Source of the DNA: Mucilaginibacter sp.
GTDB taxonomy: Bacteria; Bacteroidota; Bacteroidia; Sphingobacteriales; Sphingobacteriaceae
Assembly (NCBI GenBank): GCA_028287895.1
Contig: JAQBOV010000050.1
Coordinates: 37,460-101,459, forward strand
Length of the DNA: 64,000 nt
Direction: 5' to 3'
Numbering within the stretch: position 1 is the stretch's first letter; each line of letters begins with the position of its first letter. The notes beneath the pieces were generated by a model, which did not search any database, had not been told where the DNA came from, and worked only from the letters and a program-made list of their open reading frames with translations. The position numbers and the translations under genes are program-made. Positions 9,366 through 18,593 of this stretch are shown here, one piece after another.

Positions 9366-10520
9366 ATGAATAGGATACTCAACAATACAAAAGGGGACAG
9401 ATGGATATGGCTAATCGTCATATTGCTTTCCGTCATTTCGTTATTGGCTGTTTACAGTTCAACCGGTACGCTGGCATTTAAGCGCGGGGTAGGCGTCGAG
9501 TCGATCCTGATGAAGCATCTGGCTATGGTCATAGGCGGTATCCTGCTGATGTATATTTCGCATAAGCTGGATTACCGTTATTATGCCGGAATCTCCAAGT
9601 TGCTGATGATCATTACCGTTCCCTTATTATTGTATACGCTGTTGTTTGGCGCACATATTAATAATGCCAGCAGGTGGATAGCTATTCCCGGTACAGGCTT
9701 AAGCTTCCAGACCTCAGATCTGGCCAAGCTGGCGCTGATCACTTACCTGGCCCGCACCCTGTCGCGCAAGCAGGAAAACATAAAGGATGTTAAACAATCT
9801 TTCATACCCATAATGGGTTCGGTTTGCCTGGTGTTTATTTTGATTGCCCTGGCCAACCTTTCAACGGCATTGATGTTATTTGGTGTAAGTATTTTATTAC
9901 TCATTATTGGTCGTATCAGTATAAAACAAATAACCATCACCTGCCTGGCAGGAGCTGTACTGCTGGCCGGTGTTATATTTTTAGGTCCGCGGCGCCATAC
10001 CTATATTTCACGTGTGCACACTTTTATGCACCCCGATAAGGCCGGCACTGATAAATCATTCCAATCGGATCATGCTAAAATAGCCATCGCTACCGGCGGT
10101 ATATTTGGCAAGGGTCCGGGCAGGAGCGAAGAACGGAATTATTTACCTGAATCCTACTCGGATGAAATTTACGCGATCATTATTGAAGAATACGGCCTGC
10201 TTGGCGGCTTTATATTAATAGGCATTTACCTGTTTTTATTATACCGGTGCATAAAAATTGTAACCAAAGCGCCAAAGGCCTTTGGCGCTTTGCTTGCTGC
10301 CGGGCTAAGCTTTAGTTTGACCATACAGGCATTTGCAAACATGGCTGTGGCTGTAGGGTTGGGACCGGTTACCGGTGTTCCTTTGCCATTGGTCAGCATG
10401 GGAGGGACATCAATACTGTTTACAAGTGTGGCCTTTGGTATCATCTTATCGGTAAGCCGCGATATTGATGAGCCTAAAAAAGTAGTAGTCGGTGAAATAA
10501 GGGAAGTCGCAGCAGCATGA
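9366..10520 (+). CDS. ftsW: Septal peptidoglycan polymerase FtsW (SEDS family)
   Basis: Polytopic membrane glycosyltransferase that polymerises lipid II at the septum together with its cognate class B PBP, here the PASTA-PBP encoded upstream. About ten membrane segments can be counted. Family motifs include ARTLSRKQ after the fourth segment, the KSFQSDHAKIAIATGGIFGKG loop region with its typical GxGxG-like ending, and the C-terminal GVPLPLVSMGGTSIL. 384 residues is normal. The ATG at 9366 follows AAGAAAAG. Placement between murD and murG supports FtsW rather than RodA. Confidence 0.94.
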   Translation: MNRILNNTKGDRWIWLIVILLSVISLLAVYSSTGTLAFKRGVGVESILMKHLAMVIGGILLMYISHKLDYRYYAGISKLLMIITVPLLLYTLLFGAHINNASRWIAIPGTGLSFQTSDLAKLALITYLARTLSRKQENIKDVKQSFIPIMGSVCLVFILIALANLSTALMLFGVSILLLIIGRISIKQITITCLAGAVLLAGVIFLGPRRHTYISRVHTFMHPDKAGTDKSFQSDHAKIAIATGGIFGKGPGRSEERNYLPESYSDEIYAIIIEEYGLLGGFILIGIYLFLLYRCIKIVTKAPKAFGALLAAGLSFSLTIQAFANMAVAVGLGPVTGVPLPLVSMGGTSILFTSVAFGIILSVSRDIDEPKKVVVGEIREVAAA

Positions 10521-10603
10521 TGTGCAGTGCAAATGAATAAATAAAGTACATGGTCTATCGCTCCATGGGACAAAAAAAATGGTAGAATCAAAATAGTAAA
10601 TCA

Positions 10604-11710
10604 GTGGAATCAGGCAAAAGAATAATCATAAGTGGTGGCGGAACAGGAGGACATATCTTCCCGGCTATTGCTATTGCCAATGCTTTGCGGAAGCTTGACC
10701 CGGCCACAAAAATTTTATTTGTCGGCGCCAAGGGGCGCATGGAAATGGAGCGGGTGCCATCCGCAGGTTATGAAATTATAGGCTTGGACGTGCAGGGTAT
10801 TCAGCGCAAATCGATCTGGAAAAATTTAATGTTTCCTTTTAAATTGATTAGCAGCGTCATTAAATCGATCAGCATCATAAAGAATTTTAAACCCAATGCG
10901 GCAGTTGGTGTAGGTGGTTATGCTTCCGGGCCTTTGCTGTATGCGGCATCATTAAAGGGTATTCCTTATTTGATCCAGGAACAAAATTCCTATGCAGGGA
11001 TCACCAATAAAAGATTAGGAAAAAAGGCAAAAAAAATATGTGTGGCTTTTGACGGTATGGAGCGTTTTTTCCCGGCGGAAAGGATCGTTAAAACCGGCAA
11101 CCCCGTGCGCCGCGAATCGGTTAATATCCGGGGTAAAAGACAGCAGGCTTTTAAGGAGTTTGGTTTATCAGCTGATAAAAAAACAATTTTGGTAATAGGG
11201 GGCAGTTTAGGTGCCCGGACCTTAAATACGAGCGTGATCACTGATCTGCAAAAAATTATAGATGCAGATGTGCAGCTCATATGGCAAACAGGCAAATATT
11301 ATTTTGATGAAGTAAAACTCAAGATAGGAAGTAATCCCCCGGCGAACATTCGTGTACTGGAGTTTTTGAACCGCATGGATCTTGCTTACGCTGCAGCTGA
11401 CGTGATCATATCAAGGGCCGGCGCAGGGACTATTGCAGAATTGTGCATCATTGGTAAGCCGGTTATCCTGGTGCCCTCGCCCAACGTTGCCGAGGATCAC
11501 CAGACTAAAAACGCAAAAGCCTTGGTCAAGGATGAAGCCTGCCAGTATGTTGCCGACAGCAAAGCTGTGAATGAATTGATAGATGCGGCACTGGCGCTTG
11601 TAAATGACGAAGAAAAGGGAAAAAAATTAAGTGAAAACATCAGCAAACTGGCCTTGCCTGACGCTGATGAAGACATCGCGGGAGAGGTTATCGCTCTTGG
11701 CGGGTCGTGA
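10604..11710 (+). CDS. murG: UDP-GlcNAc--lipid I N-acetylglucosaminyltransferase MurG
   Basis: Peripheral inner-membrane GT28 glycosyltransferase that converts lipid I to lipid II. The N-terminal glycine-rich loop ISGGGTGGHIFPAIAIA, the second loop VGVGGYASGPLL and the C-domain block IIVSRAGAGTIAEL-like ISRAGAGTIAELCIIGKP are diagnostic. 368 residues is normal. Initiation is at GTG 10604, just ahead of the glycine-rich loop. The 83-base gap from ftsW shows no clear promoter. Confidence 0.95.
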   Translation: MESGKRIIISGGGTGGHIFPAIAIANALRKLDPATKILFVGAKGRMEMERVPSAGYEIIGLDVQGIQRKSIWKNLMFPFKLISSVIKSISIIKNFKPNAAVGVGGYASGPLLYAASLKGIPYLIQEQNSYAGITNKRLGKKAKKICVAFDGMERFFPAERIVKTGNPVRRESVNIRGKRQQAFKEFGLSADKKTILVIGGSLGARTLNTSVITDLQKIIDADVQLIWQTGKYYFDEVKLKIGSNPPANIRVLEFLNRMDLAYAAADVIISRAGAGTIAELCIIGKPVILVPSPNVAEDHQTKNAKALVKDEACQYVADSKAVNELIDAALALVNDEEKGKKLSENISKLALPDADEDIAGEVIALGGS

Positions 11711-11786
11711 CTGGCAACCGGCGACAGGCCGAAACATGGTATAAGGATTTAGACCTGGCGGTTTAGATTTTAGAATTTTTAAAAAA

Positions 11787-13145
11787 ATGGAACTGCAAAG
11801 CATCAAGCGGGTATACTTAATAGGCATTGGCGGCATCGGCATGAGCGGACTGGCCCGCTATTTTGCGCATCTGGGCTGTATCGTGTGCGGTTATGACCGC
11901 ACTTCGACAGATTTGACCGATCAGCTGCATAATGAGGGTATACAGGTGATTTTTGACGACCGGGAAGACTGGATACCTCTTAGTTTCCAAACCCCTAATG
12001 AATGCACGCTCATTATTTATACACCTGCAATTCCAAGGGATTCGGTCATACTGAATTTTTTCAGGAAAAATGGCTTCGAGCTGTTTAAACGCTCGCAGGT
12101 ATTGGGCCTGATCAGCAAAAGCATGTTCACCATTGCGGTAGCCGGTACGCATGGCAAAACCACTACCTCATGTTTGGTCGCTCACATCCTTAAAGATTCG
12201 GGTAAAGACTGTTCCGCCTTTTTGGGTGGCATTGCATCCAACTATGATAGTAATGTACTGTATGGAAAAAATGACATTGTGGTAATTGAGGCCGATGAAT
12301 ATGACCGTTCATTTTTGACCCTGCACCCTGATATTGCAATTATCACCTCCATGGATGCCGATCATCTGGATATCTATGGAAGTCACCAGGGGTTAACCGA
12401 ATCATTCAGGCTGTTCGCCGCCCAGGTAAAGGAAAACGGGACGCTGATCTTTCATGAGGACCTGCCGCTTACCGTCCGGGGAATCACTTACAGCGGGCAT
12501 GGGCCTGCCGATGCCAAGGCGCTCAACATCCGTATTGAGCAGGGTGACTTTTATTTCGATTTCAAAAACAGCGATACGGTCATTGACAATATCAGGCTCG
12601 GAATTGCCGGTTTGCACAATATAGAAAATGCCACCGCTGCCATTGAAGTTGCATTGAAACTGGATATTGCGCCTGAACTGATCAGAAACGCACTGGGCTC
12701 ATTTAAAGGAGTTAAGCGCAGGTTTGAATATATTGTAAAAACTGACCAGCACATTTATATAGACGATTATGCACACCACCCTGAAGAGTTAAGGGCAGCT
12801 ATTACATCGGTAAAAAGGTTATATCCGGATAAAAAACTCACAACGATTTTTCAACCTCACCTATATACCCGCACCCGGGATTTTGCCGACGGCTTTGCCC
12901 AGGTGCTGGATATGAGTGATGAGTTGATTATGCTGGATATTTACCCCGCCCGTGAACTGCCTATAGAAGGTGTGGATGCCGATATGATACTGAACAGGAT
13001 GAAATTGCCCGATAAACGCAAATGTGGAAAACAAGAAACCGTTGATCTGGTGAGAATCAGCAAACCTGAATTACTTTTAACTGTAGGCGCCGGTGATATA
13101 GACGGCTTGGTAGCGCCTTTAAAAAACGCTTTGGAAAATGTTTAA
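11787..13145 (+). CDS. murC: UDP-N-acetylmuramate--L-alanine ligase
   Basis: Cytosolic ligase that adds the first amino acid to UDP-MurNAc. The N-terminal YLIGIGGIGMSGLARYF dinucleotide-like fold, the P-loop AGTHGKTTT at residues 119-127, SMDADHLDIYG near 192 and YIDDYAHHPEEL near 330 are all family landmarks. 452 residues is normal. The ATG at 11787 follows a run of A. Its last 8 bases overlap the ftsQ start, so the two genes are likely translationally coupled. No ddl follows it, unlike the order in E. coli. Confidence 0.96.
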   Translation: MELQSIKRVYLIGIGGIGMSGLARYFAHLGCIVCGYDRTSTDLTDQLHNEGIQVIFDDREDWIPLSFQTPNECTLIIYTPAIPRDSVILNFFRKNGFELFKRSQVLGLISKSMFTIAVAGTHGKTTTSCLVAHILKDSGKDCSAFLGGIASNYDSNVLYGKNDIVVIEADEYDRSFLTLHPDIAIITSMDADHLDIYGSHQGLTESFRLFAAQVKENGTLIFHEDLPLTVRGITYSGHGPADAKALNIRIEQGDFYFDFKNSDTVIDNIRLGIAGLHNIENATAAIEVALKLDIAPELIRNALGSFKGVKRRFEYIVKTDQHIYIDDYAHHPEELRAAITSVKRLYPDKKLTTIFQPHLYTRTRDFADGFAQVLDMSDELIMLDIYPARELPIEGVDADMILNRMKLPDKRKCGKQETVDLVRISKPELLLTVGAGDIDGLVAPLKNALENV

Positions 13146-13995
13146 AAAACGCATCTGGAAGCATATTTTGATCGGTTGTATCTGGGCGATAAGCCTGGGC
13201 GGGCTGGTTGTGCTGATGAGTTTTATTGAATTTAAAAAGGCCCGGGTTTTTTGCAGGGAAGTGAAGATTTACATCCCCGGTAATCAATATTTTATCGACA
13301 GGGAGGAAGTGGATAATATTTTAAAAGTACACAGGCACCAGTTGGTTGGCCGGAATATGGAAAGTATCAACTTACATAACCTGGAGAATAAATTAAGGGC
13401 TAACCCATTCATCGAGTCGGCTAAGGTATATGCCGATATGGATGGAATAATCAAGGTAGAAATAAGTCAGCGGCAGCCGGTTATACGGATAATGAACCAG
13501 TTTGACCAGGATTTTTATATCGACCAGAATGGGATAAAGATCCCCATGTCGTCAAACTTTACCGCACGGGTACTGGCGGCTAACGGTTATATCGATGAAG
13601 TATTTGGAAAAAAGATAGACACCCTGCATACTGAAATTGCCCGGCAATTATTTAAAACCGCTGAATTTATCAGCAATGATTCGCTTTGGAGCGCGCAGAT
13701 TGCACAGGTGTATGTAAACCAGGACCACCAGCTGGAACTCATACCACGGGTAGGGACCAACAGAATATTATTAGGCAATGCCGACTCGCTGGAAGCTAAG
13801 TTTCATAACCTGCTGGTATTTTATAAACAGGCTTTGCCCCAGACCGGGTGGGACCGGTATAAGCTGATCAATATAAAATTTACTGGCCAGGTCATAGGGG
13901 TAAAGAGCGATAATTTCAAAAAAGATTCACTAAAAGCGGCCGGCAAGGCGGATTCACTTAAACTGACTAAAGACACATCACAAATAAAAGATTAA
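13138..13995 (+). CDS. ftsQ: Cell division protein FtsQ
   Basis: Bitopic divisome scaffold. A short cytoplasmic N-terminus is followed by a membrane segment at about residues 10-29 (ILIGCIWAISLGGLVVLMSF). A POTRA-like stretch (about 37-110, including VDNILKVHRHQLVGRNMESI and ANPFIESAKVY) and an FtsQ-type beta domain with the marker YIDQNGIKIPMS follow. The C-terminus is a lysine/serine-rich tail. Gene order murC-ftsQ-ftsA-ftsZ fixes the assignment. It ends 2 bases before ftsA. Confidence 0.9.
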   Translation: MFKKRIWKHILIGCIWAISLGGLVVLMSFIEFKKARVFCREVKIYIPGNQYFIDREEVDNILKVHRHQLVGRNMESINLHNLENKLRANPFIESAKVYADMDGIIKVEISQRQPVIRIMNQFDQDFYIDQNGIKIPMSSNFTARVLAANGYIDEVFGKKIDTLHTEIARQLFKTAEFISNDSLWSAQIAQVYVNQDHQLELIPRVGTNRILLGNADSLEAKFHNLLVFYKQALPQTGWDRYKLINIKFTGQVIGVKSDNFKKDSLKAAGKADSLKLTKDTSQIKD

Positions 13996-13997
13996 TT

Positions 13998-15338
13998 ATG
14001 GACAAGACCTCGACTCACGAAAAAAGTTCACCAATTGTAGTAGGATTGGATATCGGGACTACAAAAATATGTGCTATTGTTGGCCGCCGCAGCAAGAACG
14101 GTAAGATAGAGGTATTGGGCATTGGCAAAGCCGAATCGGCAGGAGTAACCCGTGGTATAATTTCTAACATTGATAAGACGGTTCAGGGGATCACCCTGTC
14201 GGTTGATATTGCCGGTACGCAGTCAAATGTGGAAATACGGGTAGTGAACGTGGGGATTGCGGGCCAGCATATCAAAAGCCTGCAGCATCGCGGGCTGATC
14301 ACCCGGCGCGATTTGAATAATGAAATAAGCCGCAAGGATATTGACAAGCTCGTGGAGGATATGTATAACCTGGTGATGCCTCCGGGCGAGGAGATCATCC
14401 ATGTATTGCCGCAGGAGTTTACCGTGGATAATGAACCGGGGATCAAAGACCCGATCGGCATGGCCGGTGTGCGCCTTGAGGCTAATTTCCATATTATTTC
14501 GGGACAGGTTACCGCTATCAAAAACATTGTTAAGTGCGTCAATAAAGCGGGCCTTGAGAGCCAGGAATTGATATTGGAACCATTGGCTTCCTCAGAGTCT
14601 GTGTTAAGCGATGAAGAAAAAGAAGCGGGCGTGGTGTTGGTGGATATAGGCGGCGGTACTACCGATGTGGCTATATTTCACGAAGGTATTATTCGCCATA
14701 CGGCTGTTATTCCTTTCGGTGGCAACAGCGTGACCGAGGATATCCGGGAAGGCTGTTCGGTAATGCGTAATATCGCCGAGCAGTTGAAAGTGCGTTTCGG
14801 GTCGGCGCTGGCTGAAGAGAATAAGGAGAACGAAATTGTATGTGTACCCGGCCTGCGCGGCCGCGAGCCGAAGGAAATATCAGTAAAGAACCTCGCTTAT
14901 GTGATACAGGCTCGCATGGAAGAGATCGTTGAGCATGTTTATTACGAGATCAAATCATCCGGCTATGAGAAAAAATTGATAGCCGGCATTGTCATAACCG
15001 GTGGTGGCGCGCAGTTAAAACATTTGCCGCAGCTGGTGGAATATGTGACCGGTTTGGATTGCCGCGTGGGTTATCCGAATGAGCATTTGGCCAAAAATGA
15101 GGTATTGCCCAAAAACACTTATGAAGAATTGCAAAGCCCCACTTTTGCCACCGGTATCGGCCTTTTAATAAAAGGCATCCAAAAAATGGAATACAATGAG
15201 GTGCCCGTTACTGCGGAGGTAAAAACAGAAAAAGCCAAGTATACCGACGATAGAAAGTTTGGTTTATTGGGCAAATTACTGGAAACAGGAAAGAAGTTTA
15301 TTAAGGACGATATTAAGGATGAGGATTTCCTTAAATAA
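13998..15338 (+). CDS. ftsA: Cell division protein FtsA
   Basis: Actin-family ATPase that tethers FtsZ filaments to the membrane and recruits later divisome proteins. The phosphate-1 motif VGLDIGTTKICAIVG, the 1C subdomain after it, the phosphate-2 motif VLVDIGGGTTDVAIF and the adenosine motif IVITGGGAQLKHLP are all present. The C-terminal residues from KFGLLGKLLETGKKFIKDD form a plausible amphipathic membrane-targeting helix. 446 residues. The ATG at 13998 follows the ftsQ stop by 2 bases. Confidence 0.95.
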   Translation: MDKTSTHEKSSPIVVGLDIGTTKICAIVGRRSKNGKIEVLGIGKAESAGVTRGIISNIDKTVQGITLSVDIAGTQSNVEIRVVNVGIAGQHIKSLQHRGLITRRDLNNEISRKDIDKLVEDMYNLVMPPGEEIIHVLPQEFTVDNEPGIKDPIGMAGVRLEANFHIISGQVTAIKNIVKCVNKAGLESQELILEPLASSESVLSDEEKEAGVVLVDIGGGTTDVAIFHEGIIRHTAVIPFGGNSVTEDIREGCSVMRNIAEQLKVRFGSALAEENKENEIVCVPGLRGREPKEISVKNLAYVIQARMEEIVEHVYYEIKSSGYEKKLIAGIVITGGGAQLKHLPQLVEYVTGLDCRVGYPNEHLAKNEVLPKNTYEELQSPTFATGIGLLIKGIQKMEYNEVPVTAEVKTEKAKYTDDRKFGLLGKLLETGKKFIKDDIKDEDFLK

Positions 15339-15356
15339 TTATTCACAAGTAGCTAC

Positions 15357-15398
15357 TTTTCAACAATGTCGACAATTGTGGAAAAACATTGTTGAAAA
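15357..15398. promoter_or_regulatory. 13-bp perfect inverted repeat upstream of ftsZ
   Basis: TTTTCAACAATGT at 15357-15369 is mirrored exactly by ACATTGTTGAAAA at 15386-15398, with a 16-base spacer that itself contains ACAATTGT and TGTGGAAAA. It lies 66 bases before the ftsZ ATG and 19 bases after the ftsA stop. There is no T run after the second arm, so a simple intrinsic terminator is unlikely. An operator or an mRNA structure that sets ftsZ levels apart from ftsA is the likeliest reading. Confidence 0.55.
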
Positions 15399-15463
15399 AG
15401 TTATAATATTACGATAGGTAAAAATAATTTATCGTCATTCACATTTAACTGAAAATTAGGAAT

Positions 15464-17056
15464 ATGCAGTTCGAGATGTTAAAAGAAAAATCGTCTATCA
15501 TCAAAGTAATTGGTGTTGGCGGTGGCGGTGGCAATGCGGTAAACCACATGTATAAGCAAGGTATTACCGGGGTTGATTTCATAATTTGCAATACCGACGC
15601 GCAGGCTTTGGAGTTAAGCCCTATCCCCAATAAGGTTCAATTAGGTGCCAGTTTAACTGAAGGTATGGGCGCAGGTTCGATACCGGAAGTAGGAAAAAAC
15701 TCGGCTATTGAAAATATAGACGATATTAAACAGATGCTTGGCGTAAATACCAAGATGCTGTTTATCACCGCTGGTATGGGTGGTGGCACAGGTACAGGCG
15801 CCAGCCCTATCATCGCAAAAGCAGCACGCGAACTGGATATTCTGACCGTAGGCATTATTACCACGCCCTTCTCATTTGAGGGGAAGCGCCGTAAAATGCA
15901 GGCCGAAGAAGGTTTGGAAGAACTGAAAAAATATGTCGATTCGTTTTTAGTGATATCCAATGACAGGCTGCGCCAGATATTTGGCAACCTCACTTTAGGT
16001 TCAGCGTTTGCCCAGGCGGATAATATTTTGACTACTGCTGCCAAGGGCATCGCCGAGATCATCACCTTGCCGGGTTATATTAACGTTGACTTTAAAGATG
16101 TGCGTACGGTAATGAAGGACAGCGGTGTTTCTATTATGGGCAGCTCAACTGCCGAAGGTGAGAACCGTGCCTTGAAAGCTGTTGAAGGTGCATTATTATC
16201 GCCATTATTAAAAGATAACGAAATTGAGGGTGCAAGATATATCCTGTTAAATATCAGCTCAGGTGATAAAGAGGTGACGATGGACGAGGTAACCGTTATT
16301 ACTGATTTTATCCAGGAAGAAGCGGGTTTGGCTGCCGACCTGATCTGGGGTAATTGCAGGGATGAAGCTTTGGGCGATAAACTTTCTGTTACTATTATCG
16401 CTACCGGTTTCCAGACCAAGGATGAGCGTGAGAAGGAGCAAAGCAGCAAGAAAGTCGTATCGATGCTGATGCCTGAGGCCGATGCGCTGGTAAAGCCGGT
16501 TGTGAATGAATTTATCAACCAGGTTAAGCCGGAAGTCGCTTCCGAACCCTATATCAAACCAATAAAGGAGGAGCAAAAGCAGGCCGGTTTATTTGATCTG
16601 TTCGCACGCTCAGAGGAATCCCCTGTTGTAAAGCACCATTTAATTGCTGAAGAGCCCGCTGCAGCAGAGCCGGAGATGCAGGAGGAATTTACCTTTAAAA
16701 TAGCGGATTCAGTAATGAATTTTGAGCCGGTTAAAGAAGAAATACTTCCCCAGGCGGAACCTGAGCCGGAACCCGCCATGGACTCTGATGACCATAAAAC
16801 AGATGAGACCATTGAGGAGCAGCTGCGCAAATCACGCGAGCGTATTATGCGCCTGAAGGATCTGAGCATGAAACTTCGCAACGGTAATATCCAGGAGCTG
16901 GAGAATGTACCCGCCTATAAACGTAAAGAGATCGCCCTGCAGCAAACGCCGCCATCGGATGAAAGCCAGATATCAAGGTTTTCGCTGTTATCCGATGACG
17001 AGGGTAATACCGAGATCCGTAATAACAATTCTTTTCTGCATGATAATGTAGATTAG
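15464..17056 (+). CDS. ftsZ: Cell division protein FtsZ
   Basis: Tubulin-family GTPase that forms the Z ring. The N-terminal IGVGGGGGNAVNHM and the tubulin signature GGGTGTG at residues 106-112 bind GTP; NVDFKDV supplies the T7 loop region. The GTPase core ends near residue 325. A linker of about 160 residues rich in Glu, Pro and Lys follows, and a conserved-looking patch, LENVPAYKRK, lies near residue 485, about 45 residues from the end. 530 residues is long for FtsZ but usual for Bacteroidota. Two ATGs (15464 and 15476) could start it; the first is used here. Confidence 0.95.
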   Translation: MQFEMLKEKSSIIKVIGVGGGGGNAVNHMYKQGITGVDFIICNTDAQALELSPIPNKVQLGASLTEGMGAGSIPEVGKNSAIENIDDIKQMLGVNTKMLFITAGMGGGTGTGASPIIAKAARELDILTVGIITTPFSFEGKRRKMQAEEGLEELKKYVDSFLVISNDRLRQIFGNLTLGSAFAQADNILTTAAKGIAEIITLPGYINVDFKDVRTVMKDSGVSIMGSSTAEGENRALKAVEGALLSPLLKDNEIEGARYILLNISSGDKEVTMDEVTVITDFIQEEAGLAADLIWGNCRDEALGDKLSVTIIATGFQTKDEREKEQSSKKVVSMLMPEADALVKPVVNEFINQVKPEVASEPYIKPIKEEQKQAGLFDLFARSEESPVVKHHLIAEEPAAAEPEMQEEFTFKIADSVMNFEPVKEEILPQAEPEPEPAMDSDDHKTDETIEEQLRKSRERIMRLKDLSMKLRNGNIQELENVPAYKRKEIALQQTPPSDESQISRFSLLSDDEGNTEIRNNNSFLHDNVD

Positions 17057-17088
17057 TGTGGGGATATCGTTAACAGCAATATAGACCG

Positions 17089-17119
17089 AAGGGGCACATT
17101 ATTTGTGTCTCTTTTGCTT
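17089..17119 (+). terminator. Terminator-like hairpin after ftsZ
   Basis: AAGGGGCACA pairs with TGTGTCTCTT across a TTATT loop. The ten-pair stem includes two G-U pairs and is followed by TTGCTTT. It lies 33 bases after the ftsZ stop and fits the end of the dcw transcript. The T run is short, so efficiency may be modest. Confidence 0.5.
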
Positions 17120-17208
17120 TAATCCGCTTTGTAAATAAAATGCTACGGACGATAAACAATTAATGACCAGCTAAGAGCGTTATAAGCTATTATAAAAAGT
17201 TATAAGCC

Positions 17209-17239
17209 TTGGCAAAAACCTGTTTAAAGGCTATATTTG
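17209..17239 (+). promoter_or_regulatory. Bacteroidota-type promoter of the palmitoyltransferase-like gene
   Basis: TTG at 17209-17211 and TATATTTG at 17232-17239 are separated by 20 bases, matching the TTG / TAnnTTTG pattern of the Bacteroidota housekeeping sigma factor. The predicted start of transcription near 17246 leaves a leader of about 20 bases before the TTG start codon. Confidence 0.7.
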
Positions 17240-17264
17240 TATATTAATATAAAAAAGCAGCGCT

Positions 17265-18509
17265 TTGGATCTATTTGATAAGATATCGAAAACTATGGGT
17301 GGTCCTCTTGGACAACATCAAAAATGGTCGCATGGGTATTTTTCATATCCTAAACTGGAAGGAGAAATCGGACCCCATATGCAATTTAATGGCAAAGAAC
17401 ATTTGGTTTGGAGCCTGAATAATTACCTGGGTTTGGCTAATCATCCCGAAGTAAGGCAGGCTGATGCACAAGCAGCGGCCGACTATGGAATGGCCTACCC
17501 AATGGGTGCCCGCATGATGTCGGGTAATTCTATTCACCATGAAGAGTTAGAGAACAATCTTGCTGCGTTTGTGGGTAAGGAAGATGCTTTTTTGCTAAAC
17601 TACGGTTACCAGGGTATGGTATCGATCATCGATTCATTGACCAGCCGTAATGACGTGATCGTTTACGATGCTGAATCGCATGCCTGTATCATCGATGGTT
17701 TGCGCATGCACATGGGTAAGCGCTTTGTATATCAGCATAATGATCTGGAGAGCTGCGAAAAACAATTGGAACGCGCAACCAGGCTGGCAGAACAAACCGG
17801 GGGCGGAATATTACTAATCACCGAAGGCGTTTTTGGTATGTCGGGTGCACAGGGTAAACTTAAAGAAATAGCCTGCCTGAAAAAGAAATTCAATTTCCGT
17901 TTGCTGGTTGATGATGCACATGGTTTTGGTACTATGGGTAAAACGGGTGCAGGAACACACCAAGAGCAGGATTGTATTGACGCGGTAGATGTATACTTTG
18001 CCACTTTTGCCAAGTCAATGGCGGGCATAGGTGCCTTTGTAGCCGGTGACAAAGAAGTTGTAGATTACCTGCGTTATAATATGCGCTCGCAAATATTTGC
18101 CAAAGCATTACCGATGCCAATGGTTTTAGGGCTCAAAAAACGCTTTGAACTTTTAAAATCAAAACCTGAATTACGTGAAAAGCTCTGGGAAATTGCCGGT
18201 CAGCTGCAAAACGGCTTAAAAGAGCGCGGTTTTGATATCGGCATCACCAACACCATGGTCACCCCGGTATTTTTAAAGGGCGACCTTTATGAAGCAACTA
18301 CGCTTACCAGGGACCTGCGCGAGAATTATGGCATTTTCTGCTCTATCGTAATCTACCCGGTTATCCCTAAAGGGCTGATCCTGTTACGTTTAATACCTAC
18401 TGCTGCACATAGCTCAGAGGATGTTGAGCGCACGCTGGCTGCCTACAGCGAAATGGGAGAAAAATTGAAAGCCGGTTTCTATAAAGAAAATAAAATGGCT
18501 GTTGCTTAG
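17265..18509 (+). CDS. Alpha-oxoamine synthase, probable serine palmitoyltransferase
   Basis: PLP-dependent fold-type I enzyme. Likely condenses L-serine with a long-chain acyl-CoA to give 3-ketosphinganine, the first step of sphingolipid synthesis, a hallmark of Sphingobacteriaceae. Visible landmarks are H139 in ESHACI (the ring-stacking His), DDAHGFG at 216-222 (Asp and His contacting PLP), and the Schiff-base Lys250 in TFAKSMAGIGAFVAG. 414 residues, slightly longer than KBL or BioF. The substrate is not proven: KBL and BioF share the fold, but the neighbouring genes offer no biotin or threonine pathway. It starts at TTG 17265; an ATG at 17295 would remove ten residues. It has its own promoter and terminator, so it is a single-gene unit. 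Confidence 0.8.
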   Translation: MDLFDKISKTMGGPLGQHQKWSHGYFSYPKLEGEIGPHMQFNGKEHLVWSLNNYLGLANHPEVRQADAQAAADYGMAYPMGARMMSGNSIHHEELENNLAAFVGKEDAFLLNYGYQGMVSIIDSLTSRNDVIVYDAESHACIIDGLRMHMGKRFVYQHNDLESCEKQLERATRLAEQTGGGILLITEGVFGMSGAQGKLKEIACLKKKFNFRLLVDDAHGFGTMGKTGAGTHQEQDCIDAVDVYFATFAKSMAGIGAFVAGDKEVVDYLRYNMRSQIFAKALPMPMVLGLKKRFELLKSKPELREKLWEIAGQLQNGLKERGFDIGITNTMVTPVFLKGDLYEATTLTRDLRENYGIFCSIVIYPVIPKGLILLRLIPTAAHSSEDVERTLAAYSEMGEKLKAGFYKENKMAVA

Positions 18510-18533
18510 GCACGGTTTGTAAACATTTTGCCC

Positions 18534-18568
18534 AGCCTTTCGGTTATACGAAAGGCTTTTTTATTTTT
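18534..18568 (+). terminator. Intrinsic terminator
   Basis: AGCCTTTCG pairs perfectly with CGAAAGGCT across a GTTATA loop and is followed by TTTTTTATTTTT. It ends the palmitoyltransferase-like transcript, 24 bases after its stop codon. Confidence 0.9.
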
Positions 18569-18593
18569 ACATCTTCACTAACTCGACCTGATT

